From the IMG/VR virus record IMGVR_UViG_3300042566_000696, positions 1 to 39,613 of that record: a stretch of 39,613 bases of DNA, one strand, 5' to 3'. The notes beneath the pieces are model-generated. The model saw nothing but the letters and a program-made list of their open reading frames with translations, was not told where the DNA came from and ran no database searches. The position numbers were made by a program, and so were the translations under genes. Origin of the DNA: a virus. The stretch's first letter is position 1. Each line of letters opens with the position of its first letter. Below are positions 31,499-37,941 of the stretch, in pieces.

Positions 31499-32593
31499 TT
31501 AAACTATTATTTTTCCAACAATAGTAACCTCATCCGTTGTAGGATTTAATCCAAATCCCAATATACCCGCATCAAAATTAACAACATAATTGTTTCCAAC
31601 TTGCGATGATGTAGGCCAGTATGCTTTTGAATATTTTATACCATTTATATAAACTTTAATACCATCGGTTGCCGTTAATGAAAGTTCGCCAGGTGGTGTT
31701 ATTAACCTAGTATTTGTAAATGTAACTTGATATGTACCGGTAACTACACCTATCTTACTATTGTATGTGTTTATATAATCAAACAATAATTTATTATCAT
31801 TGTAATCACTCATTTTTATTGTACCAGTCAATGCATCCCCCGCAGTTTTACTCATATCAGTTTCCATAGTAGTAACAACTGCTCTGGTTGATATTGATTT
31901 TTTAATTGTAGATTCGTTGTCTGCAGACTCTGGTAAAAGATATGCATAAGTTGTTAGTGAAAAATTACTACGAACTAATCTTTCTTGATTATCCGTAAGT
32001 TCCGTTAAACCCTCAAATCCATCTATTGTAGTTCTAAACTTAAAACCATCACGTTCTCCCCAATATTCTTGACTAGCCCATTGGAATTGTTCAACTATAC
32101 TATTCATATGCTCTGTATAGTTTGTCCAAATCATAATATCATATGTAACATTTACATAATCAGGCATTGTAATATCAATAATTTCTTTTCTAGGTTTAAA
32201 ATTATTTAACAAAGAAAACTTATCATATCTGTTTTTATTGGAATACCCAACATAAGATTGATAATGTAATTGGCGATTTGGCATTGCCATTGATTCGTTT
32301 GCAGTTTGTCCAGTACGTTTAAACATAACCAATGGTAATTGTATCTTACCTCTTTGGTCACGATATACACCATCTATTTGTGCAGATTTCCATCTCTCTG
32401 CATTTCCGTAGATTACTGGAACTGTTATTTCTTTACCATCCAATTTTAATTTTGGAACAATAACATCTCTCATATACGAAAAGATTGCCTCATCCACATC
32501 GTATATGCTAATACCACGTTTGTATGTAATACCTTCTCTCGGCATTTGTTCTGCACGATTGATTGGTTTTTTTAGTGGATTATTTGTTGCCAT
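31499..32593 (-). CDS. tail completion / sheath-terminator protein, gp15-like, with C-terminal extension
   Basis: A 364-residue relative of T4 gp15 (272 residues), the ring that caps the tail tube and sheath and binds the neck. Matching landmarks in order: VPVIYGNAERW (T4 has a VPITYAS stretch), a MFKRTGQ..QLPLVM region, then YVNVTYDIMIWTNYTEHMNSIVEQF (T4: YELSIFTRYEDDMFQIVEQI), a WGERDGFKFRTTIDGF region, and NFSLTTYAYLLPES (T4: LTFEVNGWMYPP). The last ~110 residues are not in T4: they end VYINGIKYSKAYW...DEVTIVGKIIV, a beta module repeated in the next two genes. The order after gp14 agrees with T4. It starts 1 nt after the previous stop. Confidence 0.82.
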   Translation of the reverse strand: MATNNPLKKPINRAEQMPREGITYKRGISIYDVDEAIFSYMRDVIVPKLKLDGKEITVPVIYGNAERWKSAQIDGVYRDQRGKIQLPLVMFKRTGQTANESMAMPNRQLHYQSYVGYSNKNRYDKFSLLNNFKPRKEIIDITMPDYVNVTYDIMIWTNYTEHMNSIVEQFQWASQEYWGERDGFKFRTTIDGFEGLTELTDNQERLVRSNFSLTTYAYLLPESADNESTIKKSISTRAVVTTMETDMSKTAGDALTGTIKMSDYNDNKLLFDYINTYNSKIGVVTGTYQVTFTNTRLITPPGELSLTATDGIKVYINGIKYSKAYWPTSSQVGNNYVVNFDAGILGFGLNPTTDEVTIVGKIIV

Positions 32594-32594
32594 A

Positions 32595-33050
32595 TTATTC
32601 TACTCTTGGTTTAATATTCAATTGTGATAATCTAGTCAGACGGGTTACACATTCAATACCAAAATTGTTTTCCGATTGCATACCTACCAATTGCGTTTGG
32701 TTAGTATTTGTAATTTCATAAAAACTATCATTGAAATAAAAGAAATCACCAATTTCTGGATAAATATCTTTTACAATACAAGTATCCTGATTTACTCTTA
32801 CTACTACCTCTTGTTCAGTATCTTGTCCAAAACCATCGTATTGTTGAGTTTCATCTCCATATTGTAAAACTGCAAATACAGATACACCATCATAGTATGA
32901 TTTATCCAAAGACTCGCCATATAGATTTACTTTTGTTTCACCTACTATAAGTTTATAAAAGAACACTTGTGTTTGGATTACAGAATCCACAAGCTCTCTA
33001 CTTATATTTTGGAAAAAATTGTAATCTCTTGTACCTATAAAACGTGGCAT
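32595..33050 (-). CDS. neck protein, gp14-like (short form)
   Basis: A 151-residue protein following the T4 gp14 pattern in short form (T4: 256). ELVDSVIQTQVFFYKL compares with the QMRGVECYYVPR helix-strand. LYGESLDKSYYDGVSVFAVL compares with the FGE-centred segment. DTEQEVVVRVNQDT, then YPEIGDFFYFNDSFYEITNTN (T4: [20 protein letters not shown]) and TQLVGMQSENNFGIECVTRL follow. gp14 attaches with gp13 to the portal to finish the neck and make the head competent for tail joining. The C-terminal half of T4 gp14 is absent. It is separated from gp13 by an inserted endonuclease gene and by 3 nt from that gene's stop. Confidence 0.8.
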   Translation of the reverse strand: MPRFIGTRDYNFFQNISRELVDSVIQTQVFFYKLIVGETKVNLYGESLDKSYYDGVSVFAVLQYGDETQQYDGFGQDTEQEVVVRVNQDTCIVKDIYPEIGDFFYFNDSFYEITNTNQTQLVGMQSENNFGIECVTRLTRLSQLNIKPRVE

Positions 33051-33053
33051 AAT

Positions 33054-33644
33054 TTAGACCCTTATTCTTTTTAATTTATATCCGTTTTCCAATGCAATTT
33101 TAGATTTTTTAATATCTCTTACATAATTATGTTTTTGTATTGGATAAACACAATCTTCTTCATTTAATGGATGATAAAACTTACCATCAATTTCTATAAG
33201 TAGGTTTTCTTCTGGTAAATAAAAATCAAAAGCATATGAACCAACATAATATTGTGTTTTATATTCTACATTTTTATTTTTAAGTTCATTTTCAAACTCT
33301 ATTTCCGGTTTTGATTGTTTCCTACCCAATGCAGCTTTTGTAGCTTTAATTTGATTGGATTTACACATATTTATATGTTTTTCCGAACCTCTATATTTAC
33401 CTAACCAATCATTTAATATATCTTTATTTTGACTTGTCCACCATTGCTTTTTACCATCTGCAATTTTTTTATTACGTTCCTCTGTAAAAATTGGTGAATG
33501 ACCGTTTTTAAATTGCCCACTATTACAATCTTTATTATTGCAAGATTTAGAACCATAAGGTCTTTTTTTAGTCCTTCTGATTTCACTACATTTTGGACAT
33601 TTTGTTACAAATAATCCATTTTCATCTTTTATCCATTTAATCAT
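33054..33644 (-). CDS. free-standing homing endonuclease, zinc finger plus Vsr/EDxHD-like nuclease
   Basis: A 196-residue protein unlike its structural neighbours. Residues 14-42 hold four Cys (C16, C19, C35, C40), a probable zinc finger. Residues 50-110 are Lys-rich helices (TEERNKKIADGKKQWW; KSNQIKATKAALGRKQ) like NUMOD-type DNA-binding repeats. Residues 111-196 look like a Vsr/PD-(D/E)XK-type nuclease: SKPEIEFENEL, YYVGSYAFDFYLPEENLLIEIDGKFYH, then RDIKKSKIALENGYKLKRI. Candidate active-site residues are E114/E116, D140, E151, D153 and H158. Similar enzymes (I-Bth0305I-type) sit in intergenic spaces of phages and cut the cognate intergene-free allele to spread. It lies precisely between gp13 and gp14 with almost no spacer, as expected for such an invader. 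Confidence 0.8.
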   Translation of the reverse strand: MIKWIKDENGLFVTKCPKCSEIRRTKKRPYGSKSCNNKDCNSGQFKNGHSPIFTEERNKKIADGKKQWWTSQNKDILNDWLGKYRGSEKHINMCKSNQIKATKAALGRKQSKPEIEFENELKNKNVEYKTQYYVGSYAFDFYLPEENLLIEIDGKFYHPLNEEDCVYPIQKHNYVRDIKKSKIALENGYKLKRIRV

Positions 33645-33645
33645 T

Positions 33646-34854
33646 TTATATTAAATATAATAATGGTGTAATCATAAACAACAAAATACTACCAATATAA
33701 AATGGCATTGGTATCTTATTCAACATCTTTTGTACATTATCTGCTTCTTGCATTCTGTACTCCATTTGTTTTGGTCTACTCAATTCTTCCAAATTCTGTC
33801 TCAATTGTTCGTATAATCTATCTTTATCATTTTGTGCTTCTGCTCTCAATGCCGCACCATCCAATGAAACCTCACCTTCTGGAATTGGAATAGTTGCGTA
33901 TTTTTCTCTAATAGCACCCAATAATTCCTTTGCTAATGCTAATGTATATTTCCATATCCACTGCTTTCCAACTGAATTAATTGTTCTGTATGGTATAAAA
34001 TCATAATTTACATTTGAGTAAGAAGATACTGCGCCTGGTTTCTTTTGGATTGCGTTTGTATCTCTATCATCTACTACAACATATTCAAACCACATTTGCG
34101 CCGGTGTTTTATCGGTAGGAGCAGGGAAAATATGTAGTTCATTATTTACTATGTTGAATGTATATGCACTTCTACGAACCTGGTCATTGAACTCAATCGC
34201 TTGAATACGAAGTAAATCCTCATAGATTGGCATCATTACGAATTGTGCTGCTGGAGAGAATGAACTAAATCCAAACTCATCCATAAGGTTTAGAGTACCT
34301 TTTGCGGAAACTGCGTATGGGTCAAAGAAACGAGAGATTGCAGGTGTGTTTTCGTAAAATACTTTTTTAATTTCAATTCTTTTTCCACTTTCACTTACCT
34401 CTGCCCATAGGTGGTTCAAATCATATTTACTTACACCTATTTGGGTTTTGAATGAACCTGATTTTTGTGATGTATAACCACCAACTTCTGCTTCTTGTCC
34501 ATATGAATTAGCAATACGGATTAAAGAACCCATATTAGTTCCCTCTACATATGTGTTTGTAAAGTTAGAACCAGTAGATTGCCCCATCAAATTAGATAGG
34601 TTGTTACGAATGTTAAATTGATTTACTTGCGCAGAGTATTCACTAATTGATTCCTCAAAGCAAGCATATATGTTTTCGGGTAGTAATTCGATATTTTGAA
34701 TTGGATAGCCCAATCTCTTTGCAACCCAATCACCTACACGAGGTCCATCGGATTGGAAATTTGCATCGGTATCATAAATACCAAAAGGAGTTGAACCGGA
34801 GATTGCAGAACCACTTCCCGGCCAGTTTATACTAGTTACTAAATCTGCTGCCAT
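33646..34854 (-). CDS. neck protein, gp13-like
   Basis: A 402-residue relative of T4 gp13 (309). VAKRLGYPIQNIELLPENIY compares with T4 LRRLGAPIINVELTPDQIY, and near the end WIWKYTLALAKELLGAIREKY...VSLDGAALRAEA compares with T4 RWVKDYATALAKELNGQI...VTIDGQRLIEEA. The middle (AISRFFDPYAVSAKG, VMMPIYEDLLRIQ, LHIFPAPTD) is a beta/alpha domain that in T4 faces the portal. Here the order continues to 14 and 15, as in T4. After PMPFYIG, where the T4 protein ends (ILVG), it reads 14 more hydrophobic residues (SILLFMITPLLYLI), probably because the inserted downstream endonuclease gene displaced the stop. It has a late element 21 nt upstream. Confidence 0.85.
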   Translation of the reverse strand: MAADLVTSINWPGSGSAISGSTPFGIYDTDANFQSDGPRVGDWVAKRLGYPIQNIELLPENIYACFEESISEYSAQVNQFNIRNNLSNLMGQSTGSNFTNTYVEGTNMGSLIRIANSYGQEAEVGGYTSQKSGSFKTQIGVSKYDLNHLWAEVSESGKRIEIKKVFYENTPAISRFFDPYAVSAKGTLNLMDEFGFSSFSPAAQFVMMPIYEDLLRIQAIEFNDQVRRSAYTFNIVNNELHIFPAPTDKTPAQMWFEYVVVDDRDTNAIQKKPGAVSSYSNVNYDFIPYRTINSVGKQWIWKYTLALAKELLGAIREKYATIPIPEGEVSLDGAALRAEAQNDKDRLYEQLRQNLEELSRPKQMEYRMQEADNVQKMLNKIPMPFYIGSILLFMITPLLYLI

Positions 34855-34875
34855 AATTTGTTGTTATATACCTAA

Positions 34876-34884
34876 TATAAATAT
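34876..34884 (-). promoter_or_regulatory. candidate late promoter element (ATATTTATA) for the neck operon
   Basis: Gene-sense CGTATATTTATATTAGG, 21 nt before the gp13-like start and just downstream of the terminator that closes the island. It would drive at least eight tightly packed genes down to 28308. Confidence 0.6.
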
Positions 34885-34906
34885 ACGATTTCTAAAATAG
34901 GATATA

Positions 34907-34939
34907 ACAAAAAGACTACCCACAAAGTGAGTAGTCTTT
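34907..34939 (-). terminator. intrinsic terminator closing the small-gene island
   Basis: In the gene sense AAAGACTAC-x-CAC pairs with GTG-x-GTAGTCTTT around a 3-nt loop, followed by TTTTTG. It lies about 45 nt after the stop at 34986 and insulates the host-type promoters from the neck operon. Confidence 0.85.
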
Positions 34940-34985
34940 AACACAATCAAAATGAAAAATCAAAAAAAAAAACGAATCTATATTT

Positions 34986-35345
34986 TTATAACCCCTGCTC
35001 CTTACGAAGTTGTTGGTTATGATATTCAGCTTCAGAATACTCCACTACTTTAAGGTAAGGAGCAAATTTTGTTTCGTAGTAACCATTAAGGTTAGCAATT
35101 GAAATCATTGTATCAATAAAGGATTTACGAACATAAGTCATATCAGATGAACCAAATCCCTGGTCTTCTGGCCAATCTGAATAATCTTCTGCAACCTCAT
35201 TTAATGCATCATAAACTGCATCAGCGTAAGTAATAACACAATTGGTAAAACGTCCATTGACAGGAAAAGCGTTTCTAATGGTATCAAACCCTTCTACTAA
35301 AGAAGCGGTAGCTAAAACTGAATTAAGGTTGAATGGTAAACTCAT
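34986..35345 (-). CDS. small protein of the host-promoter island, function unknown (119 aa)
   Basis: I start this at the ATG giving MSLPFNLNSVLATASL, rather than the ATG 33 nt earlier: the upstream promoter's -7 box ends only 7 nt before that earlier ATG, and its leader (GAGTTAAACAT...) aligns with untranslated leaders of the other island promoters. The protein is acidic and helical (YADAVYDALNEVAEDYSDWP, MTYVRKSFIDTMISIANL, YSEAEYHNQQLRKEQGL) with no membrane segment and no motif I recognise. It is the last gene of the island, with its own promoter and a terminator, so it is a one-gene transcript. Likely early and host-directed, but unproven. Confidence 0.72.
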   Translation of the reverse strand: MSLPFNLNSVLATASLVEGFDTIRNAFPVNGRFTNCVITYADAVYDALNEVAEDYSDWPEDQGFGSSDMTYVRKSFIDTMISIANLNGYYETKFAPYLKVVEYSEAEYHNQQLRKEQGL

Positions 35346-35385
35346 AGTAGATATATTTAAAATGTTTAACTCTCTCATTGTTTAC

Positions 35386-35416
35386 TAAAGATACGCAAAA
35401 TAATCCGTAATGTCAA
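35386..35416 (-). promoter_or_regulatory. Bacteroidetes-type promoter P4
   Basis: TTGACA (35411-35416) and TATCTTTA (35386-35393) with a 17-bp spacer, preceded by AATTAAGAAAAGACT as in P1 and P2. It drives the 34986-35345 gene. Confidence 0.8.
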
Positions 35417-35424
35417 GTCTTTTC

Positions 35425-35646
35425 TTAATTATTTTCAAAATAATAATTGTCATTTACAACATCTTCCACATAAATCTCATCCCCTAAAGCAAATTCTTCA
35501 AATTGTTCTTTTGATATTGCCTGCAATTCGTACCCACCATCAAAAAACTGGTCTACAAATTCAACTGTAACATCATCAATTGAATTAAACTTCATACCAC
35601 CCAATGGTGCATTATCCTTAAAAATACCGATAAAAACGTTTTCCAT
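35425..35646 (-). CDS. small acidic protein of the island, function unknown (73 aa)
   Basis: A 73-residue acidic protein (MENVFIGIFKDNAPLGGMKF; VTVEFVDQFFDGGYEL; EEFALGDEIYVEDVVNDNYYF). The strand/turn pattern suggests a small alpha/beta fold. It has no Cys, signal peptide or membrane segment. It starts 11 nt after the 192-residue gene and shares its transcript from promoter P3. Function unknown. Small acidic early phage proteins often bind host proteins, but nothing here shows that directly. Confidence 0.7.
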   Translation of the reverse strand: MENVFIGIFKDNAPLGGMKFNSIDDVTVEFVDQFFDGGYELQAISKEQFEEFALGDEIYVEDVVNDNYYFENN

Positions 35647-35657
35647 AACTTTATTTT

Positions 35658-36236
35658 TTAAATATTTTGTAATGCTTTCTCAATAGTAGCTTCTGTATAA
35701 GAATAACCTCTTAACTTTTCAATTGCTTTTTCTAAAGATAATACACCCCACACATACTCACCGGCCATCATAGCCTTTAGGGAACGTAATGCTTCTGGCC
35801 AAGTCCCATAAGGTGCTTTACCATTGAAGGAAACATATTTAGCATTGAACTCTAATTCAGTTCCGTTATCAGTCTTACCATTGTCAGCGTATTCGTAGAT
35901 GTCATGCATACCATCGTAATGTCCACCTTTGAACATATTACAGAAAGAAGCAATCTCGTTGTACTCTTTAGTACCATATTCCAATCCATCACCATTAGGG
36001 TAACACGCATACAAGTCAGAAGAAGAACCATTAGCGAAAGAAGAAGATTTACCCCACACTAACATAGTAGGATATTTAACTTTCATCCATTGTTTGAACA
36101 TTAAAGGAACTTCTTTACGTCCGATAGAGATGACAGGATTGGCTAACGCTACACCTGAATAAGAATGAGTACGAAGGCAATTTGCTGGTAACTCAAAACG
36201 AACACCTAAATAGTTGAATTTTACTGTCTTTTTCAT
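35658..36236 (-). CDS. island protein of 192 aa, function unknown
   Basis: A 192-residue soluble protein beginning MKKTVKFNYLGVRFELPANC. It has KEVPLMFKQWMKVKYPTMLV, a CYPNGDGLEYGTKEYNEIAS segment and a Trp/Gly-rich stretch (YGTWPEALRSLKAMMAGEYVWG), ending in two amphipathic helices. Base use is slightly less AT-rich than its neighbours. The leader from P3 is ~35 nt (GGTTAAACATAAAAATTAAAGAT), typical of the island. I cannot assign a family. The order promoter P3, this gene, the 73-residue gene and P4 shows a two-gene operon. Confidence 0.75.
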   Translation of the reverse strand: MKKTVKFNYLGVRFELPANCLRTHSYSGVALANPVISIGRKEVPLMFKQWMKVKYPTMLVWGKSSSFANGSSSDLYACYPNGDGLEYGTKEYNEIASFCNMFKGGHYDGMHDIYEYADNGKTDNGTELEFNAKYVSFNGKAPYGTWPEALRSLKAMMAGEYVWGVLSLEKAIEKLRGYSYTEATIEKALQNI

Positions 36237-36272
36237 ATCTTTAATTTTTATGTTTAACCCTCATTGGTTTAA

Positions 36273-36303
36273 TAAAGGTACGCAAAATATTTTACAATGT
36301 CAA
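36273..36303 (-). promoter_or_regulatory. Bacteroidetes-type promoter P3
   Basis: TTGACA (36298-36303) and TACCTTTA (36273-36280), 17-bp spacer. The upstream part differs from P1/P2/P4 (AATATTTTGCTAAAACC), but spacer end GCG and leader GTTAAACAT are shared with P4. Confidence 0.8.
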
Positions 36304-36322
36304 GGTTTTAGCAAAATATTTT

Positions 36323-36577
36323 TTAATTATTTTCATCTTTTTTTGCTATAATTTCCAAATCACCTTGAACAATTACTGTCCTACCATATACATCATCAAA
36401 TACAATACCTTTACCATAAATCCTAAATGAATTTGCATAATATCGTTTTCCATTTTCCGATGTAATTTCATATTTTGCTTTATCAGTTTTACCTGGTATT
36501 GCAAATGAAAGTGCTGCTACCATTGACATAATTACCAATGCTCCAAAAATTGCTAATGTACTTTTAAATGTTGCCAT
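36323..36577 (-). CDS. small membrane-anchored or exported protein of the island (84 aa)
   Basis: I use the ATG at 36577 (MATFKSTLAIFGALVIMSMV) rather than an in-frame TTG three codons earlier. Residues 8-29 are a hydrophobic segment (LAIFGALVIMSMVAALSFAI) after a Lys, i.e. a signal anchor or signal peptide with a possible cut near SFA. The remainder (KYEITSENGKRYYANSFRIYGKGIVFDDVYGRTVIVQGDLEIIAKK) is a small beta domain that would face the periplasm. Its 5' end overlaps the preceding tiny gene. An envelope role (superinfection exclusion or similar) is a guess; nothing in the sequence identifies it. Confidence 0.7.
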   Translation of the reverse strand: MATFKSTLAIFGALVIMSMVAALSFAIPGKTDKAKYEITSENGKRYYANSFRIYGKGIVFDDVYGRTVIVQGDLEIIAKKDENN

Positions 36578-36701
36578 CTTTATCAAAGTTTTTAAAATCG
36601 TTAATTAAATAAACCAAACCTCCCAAAAAAAGTGAAGCCAATACAAATAGATGTACCCCATCTATTACATAATCAATTGTACTATAATCATGTGCTACCA
36701 T
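36564..36701 (-). CDS. very small single-pass membrane protein (45 aa)
   Basis: An ATG at 36701 opens a 45-codon frame: MVAHDYSTIDYVIDGVHLFV, then LASLFLGGLVYLINDFKNFDKDGNI. Residues ~15-33 form one membrane segment. It starts 19 nt after the stop of the 81-residue gene, with the AAAACTATG leader seen before that gene too, and its last 14 nt overlap the start of the next membrane protein, so coupling is likely. Small size makes it less certain, but composition, spacing and overlap fit a real gene. Function unknown. Confidence 0.6.
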   Translation of the reverse strand: MVAHDYSTIDYVIDGVHLFVLASLFLGGLVYLINDFKNFDKDGNI

Positions 36702-36720
36702 AGTTTTATTATTTTAAAAG

Positions 36721-36966
36721 TTAAAAGAAAAATGCATTCCAAATACGATAAATAGGAGCTACATATAGAGTACCAACTTTATCTTCATTTAAAGAACCAC
36801 CTTGCACCATAGATACATAAGGCGATTTAACAACCTCCATCGTACACGTCCCATCGTACTCATTGATACCTATCAGTTTTGCTCGTAAGGTTGGAGAGAA
36901 GTTCTCTGGTGCATCCTTACCTACTACCTTAACTAAATCCGTAATCTTACTATCTGAATAATTCAT
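36721..36966 (-). CDS. small island protein, function unknown (81 aa)
   Basis: An 81-residue protein (MNYSDSKITDLVKVVGKDAP; SPTLRAKLIGINEYDGTCTM; EVVKSPYVSMVQGGSLNEDK; VGTLYVAPIYRIWNAFFF). The strand pattern with G-D/N turns suggests a small beta-barrel such as an OB or SH3-like fold, but no family is recognised. It ends in an aromatic FFF. It is preceded by a TTGACA box without a matching -7 box, so it is probably co-transcribed with the 72-residue gene from P2, and followed 19 nt later by the 45-residue membrane gene. Confidence 0.7.
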   Translation of the reverse strand: MNYSDSKITDLVKVVGKDAPENFSPTLRAKLIGINEYDGTCTMEVVKSPYVSMVQGGSLNEDKVGTLYVAPIYRIWNAFFF

Positions 36967-36999
36967 AGTTTTATTATTTAAAGTTAAAATGTCAAGTAT

Positions 37000-37218
37000 T
37001 TACGAAATAATTGTTAAACATTTTATTAAATGTTTTTCAGTTCGTTTGTAGATTGATTTGGATATGTAATCGTTATGATACATCAAATCATTTTTAATAA
37101 TCAAATCAACAATATCATTTTTAGATGAAATTGAGTTGAAACCTGAAATAGATTCGTTATTACCAAATAAGTAATTGAAATAAGAATCGTAAGTGGAGCA
37201 CATTTTTAAAAAGTTCAT
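37000..37218 (-). CDS. small island protein, function unknown (72 aa)
   Basis: A 72-residue protein: MNFLKMCSTYDSYFNYLFGN, then GFNSISSKNDIVDLIIKNDL and KSIYKRTEKHLIKCLTIIS. It is mostly helical by composition, rich in Asn, Ser, Ile and Lys and with no membrane segment. It is the first gene behind promoter P2, with an untranslated leader of about 30 nt (GTTAAACATAAAACAACAAAGAT) and no SD. No motif is recognised. Early expression is inferred from the promoter. Confidence 0.68.
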   Translation of the reverse strand: MNFLKMCSTYDSYFNYLFGNNESISGFNSISSKNDIVDLIIKNDLMYHNDYISKSIYKRTEKHLIKCLTIIS

Positions 37219-37251
37219 ATCTTTGTTGTTTTATGTTTAACTGATGTTTAG

Positions 37252-37282
37252 TAAAGGTAAGTAAAATAAATGAAAATGTCAA
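37252..37282 (-). promoter_or_regulatory. Bacteroidetes-type promoter P2
   Basis: TTGACA (37277-37282) and TACCTTTA (37252-37259), 17-bp spacer. From AATTAAGAAAAGACTTGACA through the -7 box it is nearly identical to P1. Confidence 0.85.
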
Positions 37283-37299
37283 GTCTTTTCTTAATTATT

Positions 37300-37482
37300 T
37301 TACAAACTATGTCCTAATTTTTTATTTATTGAAATCATATGTTTGCAAGGTGCGTATCTACGAAACTCCCTGGCTTCGCAATTACAACCAGTAATTTTCC
37401 AATCTTCAACTGTAACTTTGTAGTATTTTAACTTTTGGGTCTTTTTGTCTCTACTACCCATTTCTGTGTAAAACCATTTCAT
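37300..37482 (-). CDS. small SWIM zinc-finger protein (60 aa)
   Basis: A 60-residue protein with a C-x-C...C-x-H signature: C33-N-C35 (KITGCNCEAREF) and C46-K-H48 (YAPCKHMISI). This is the SWIM zinc-finger pattern, found in proteins that bind DNA or partner proteins, and here it fills nearly the whole chain. The N-terminal part (YYKVTVEDWKITGC) supplies the usual preceding strands. I chose the ATG at 37482. A longer frame begins at a TTG 51 nt upstream but would overlap a tiny upstream frame. No catalytic domain is attached, so a regulatory or adaptor role is possible. It is served by promoter P1. Confidence 0.7.
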   Translation of the reverse strand: MKWFYTEMGSRDKKTQKLKYYKVTVEDWKITGCNCEAREFRRYAPCKHMISINKKLGHSL

Positions 37483-37493
37483 ATATCTATTGT

Positions 37494-37559
37494 TTAGTAT
37501 CCTAACATTTTTAAAATTCTCAAACCAAACCAAATCGAATCAAAAATTAAAACTTTCAT
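37494..37559 (-). CDS. possible 21-codon leader peptide before the SWIM protein
   Basis: The first ATG after promoter P1 opens a short frame, MKVLIFDSIWFGLRILKMLG-Tyr-stop, ending 11 nt before the SWIM start. Position and a hydrophobic composition make it a candidate leader peptide or tiny membrane peptide. At this length chance is a serious alternative. Confidence 0.3.
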   Translation of the reverse strand: MKVLIFDSIWFGLRILKMLGY

Positions 37560-37581
37560 ATCATTAACTTTTATTACATAG

Positions 37582-37612
37582 TAAAGGTAAGTAAAAATAA
37601 TGAGAATGTCAA
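37582..37612 (-). promoter_or_regulatory. Bacteroidetes-type promoter P1
   Basis: TTGACA (37607-37612) and TACCTTTA (37582-37589), 17-bp spacer. The sequence AATTAAGAAAAGACTTGACA is shared exactly with P2. Confidence 0.85.
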
Positions 37613-37639
37613 GTCTTTTCTTAATTATTTTTTAGACAT

Positions 37640-37663
37640 AAAAAAACCCACCGAAGTGGGTTT
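37640..37663 (-). terminator. intrinsic terminator with UUCG loop after the 78-aa late gene
   Basis: In the gene sense AAACCCAC, loop TTCG, GTGGGTTT, then TTTT. It is a perfect 8-bp stem with an extra-stable UUCG tetraloop, about 20 nt after the stop at 37683, and it marks the upstream border of the host-promoter island. Confidence 0.9.
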
Positions 37664-37682
37664 AGATATTTTTTTGATTTTG

Positions 37683-37919
37683 TTATTCTAAAATCATCAT
37701 TGCTCCCGATGAGATTGTTAAATAATTTGGATAGCAAGGAAATATTTGGTGATTATCAATTGATACTAAATTTATAGTCCCACCACCTTGTAACGATAAA
37801 CTACCACTTGGGTTTCCTTCACCTCTCATAACACCCCATACATTTGGATAATCAGTACCCTTTCCTAATGCAACCGAGCCACTTACGGTTGATATTTTAT
37901 ATACTCTATAATCTGCCAT
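37683..37919 (-). CDS. small late structural protein downstream of the capsid gene, function unknown (78 aa)
   Basis: A 78-residue, beta-rich, soluble protein: MADYRVYKISTVSGSVALGK, GTDYPNVWGVMRGEGNPSGS, LSLQGGGTINLVSIDNHQIF and PCYPNYLTISSGAMMILE. It is not obviously related to T4 hoc, soc or gp24. It has its own ATATTTATA element 22 nt upstream and a strong terminator, thus a single-gene late transcript right after the major capsid gene. Position and composition would suit a capsid decoration or head-vertex protein; this is inference. Confidence 0.75.
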   Translation of the reverse strand: MADYRVYKISTVSGSVALGKGTDYPNVWGVMRGEGNPSGSLSLQGGGTINLVSIDNHQIFPCYPNYLTISSGAMMILE

Positions 37920-37941
37920 TTTAATAATTTTGTTTATATAA

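Noticed and set aside
35346-35378. ATG at 35378 as the start of the last island gene
   Set aside because: It lies 7 nt after the -7 box of P4, leaving no leader, and the stretch aligns with untranslated leaders of the other island promoters.
36990-36995. Fifth host-type promoter before the 81-aa gene
   Set aside because: A TTGACA is present, but the position 17 bp downstream has AAAACTAT instead of TAnnTTTA; it may be a decayed copy.
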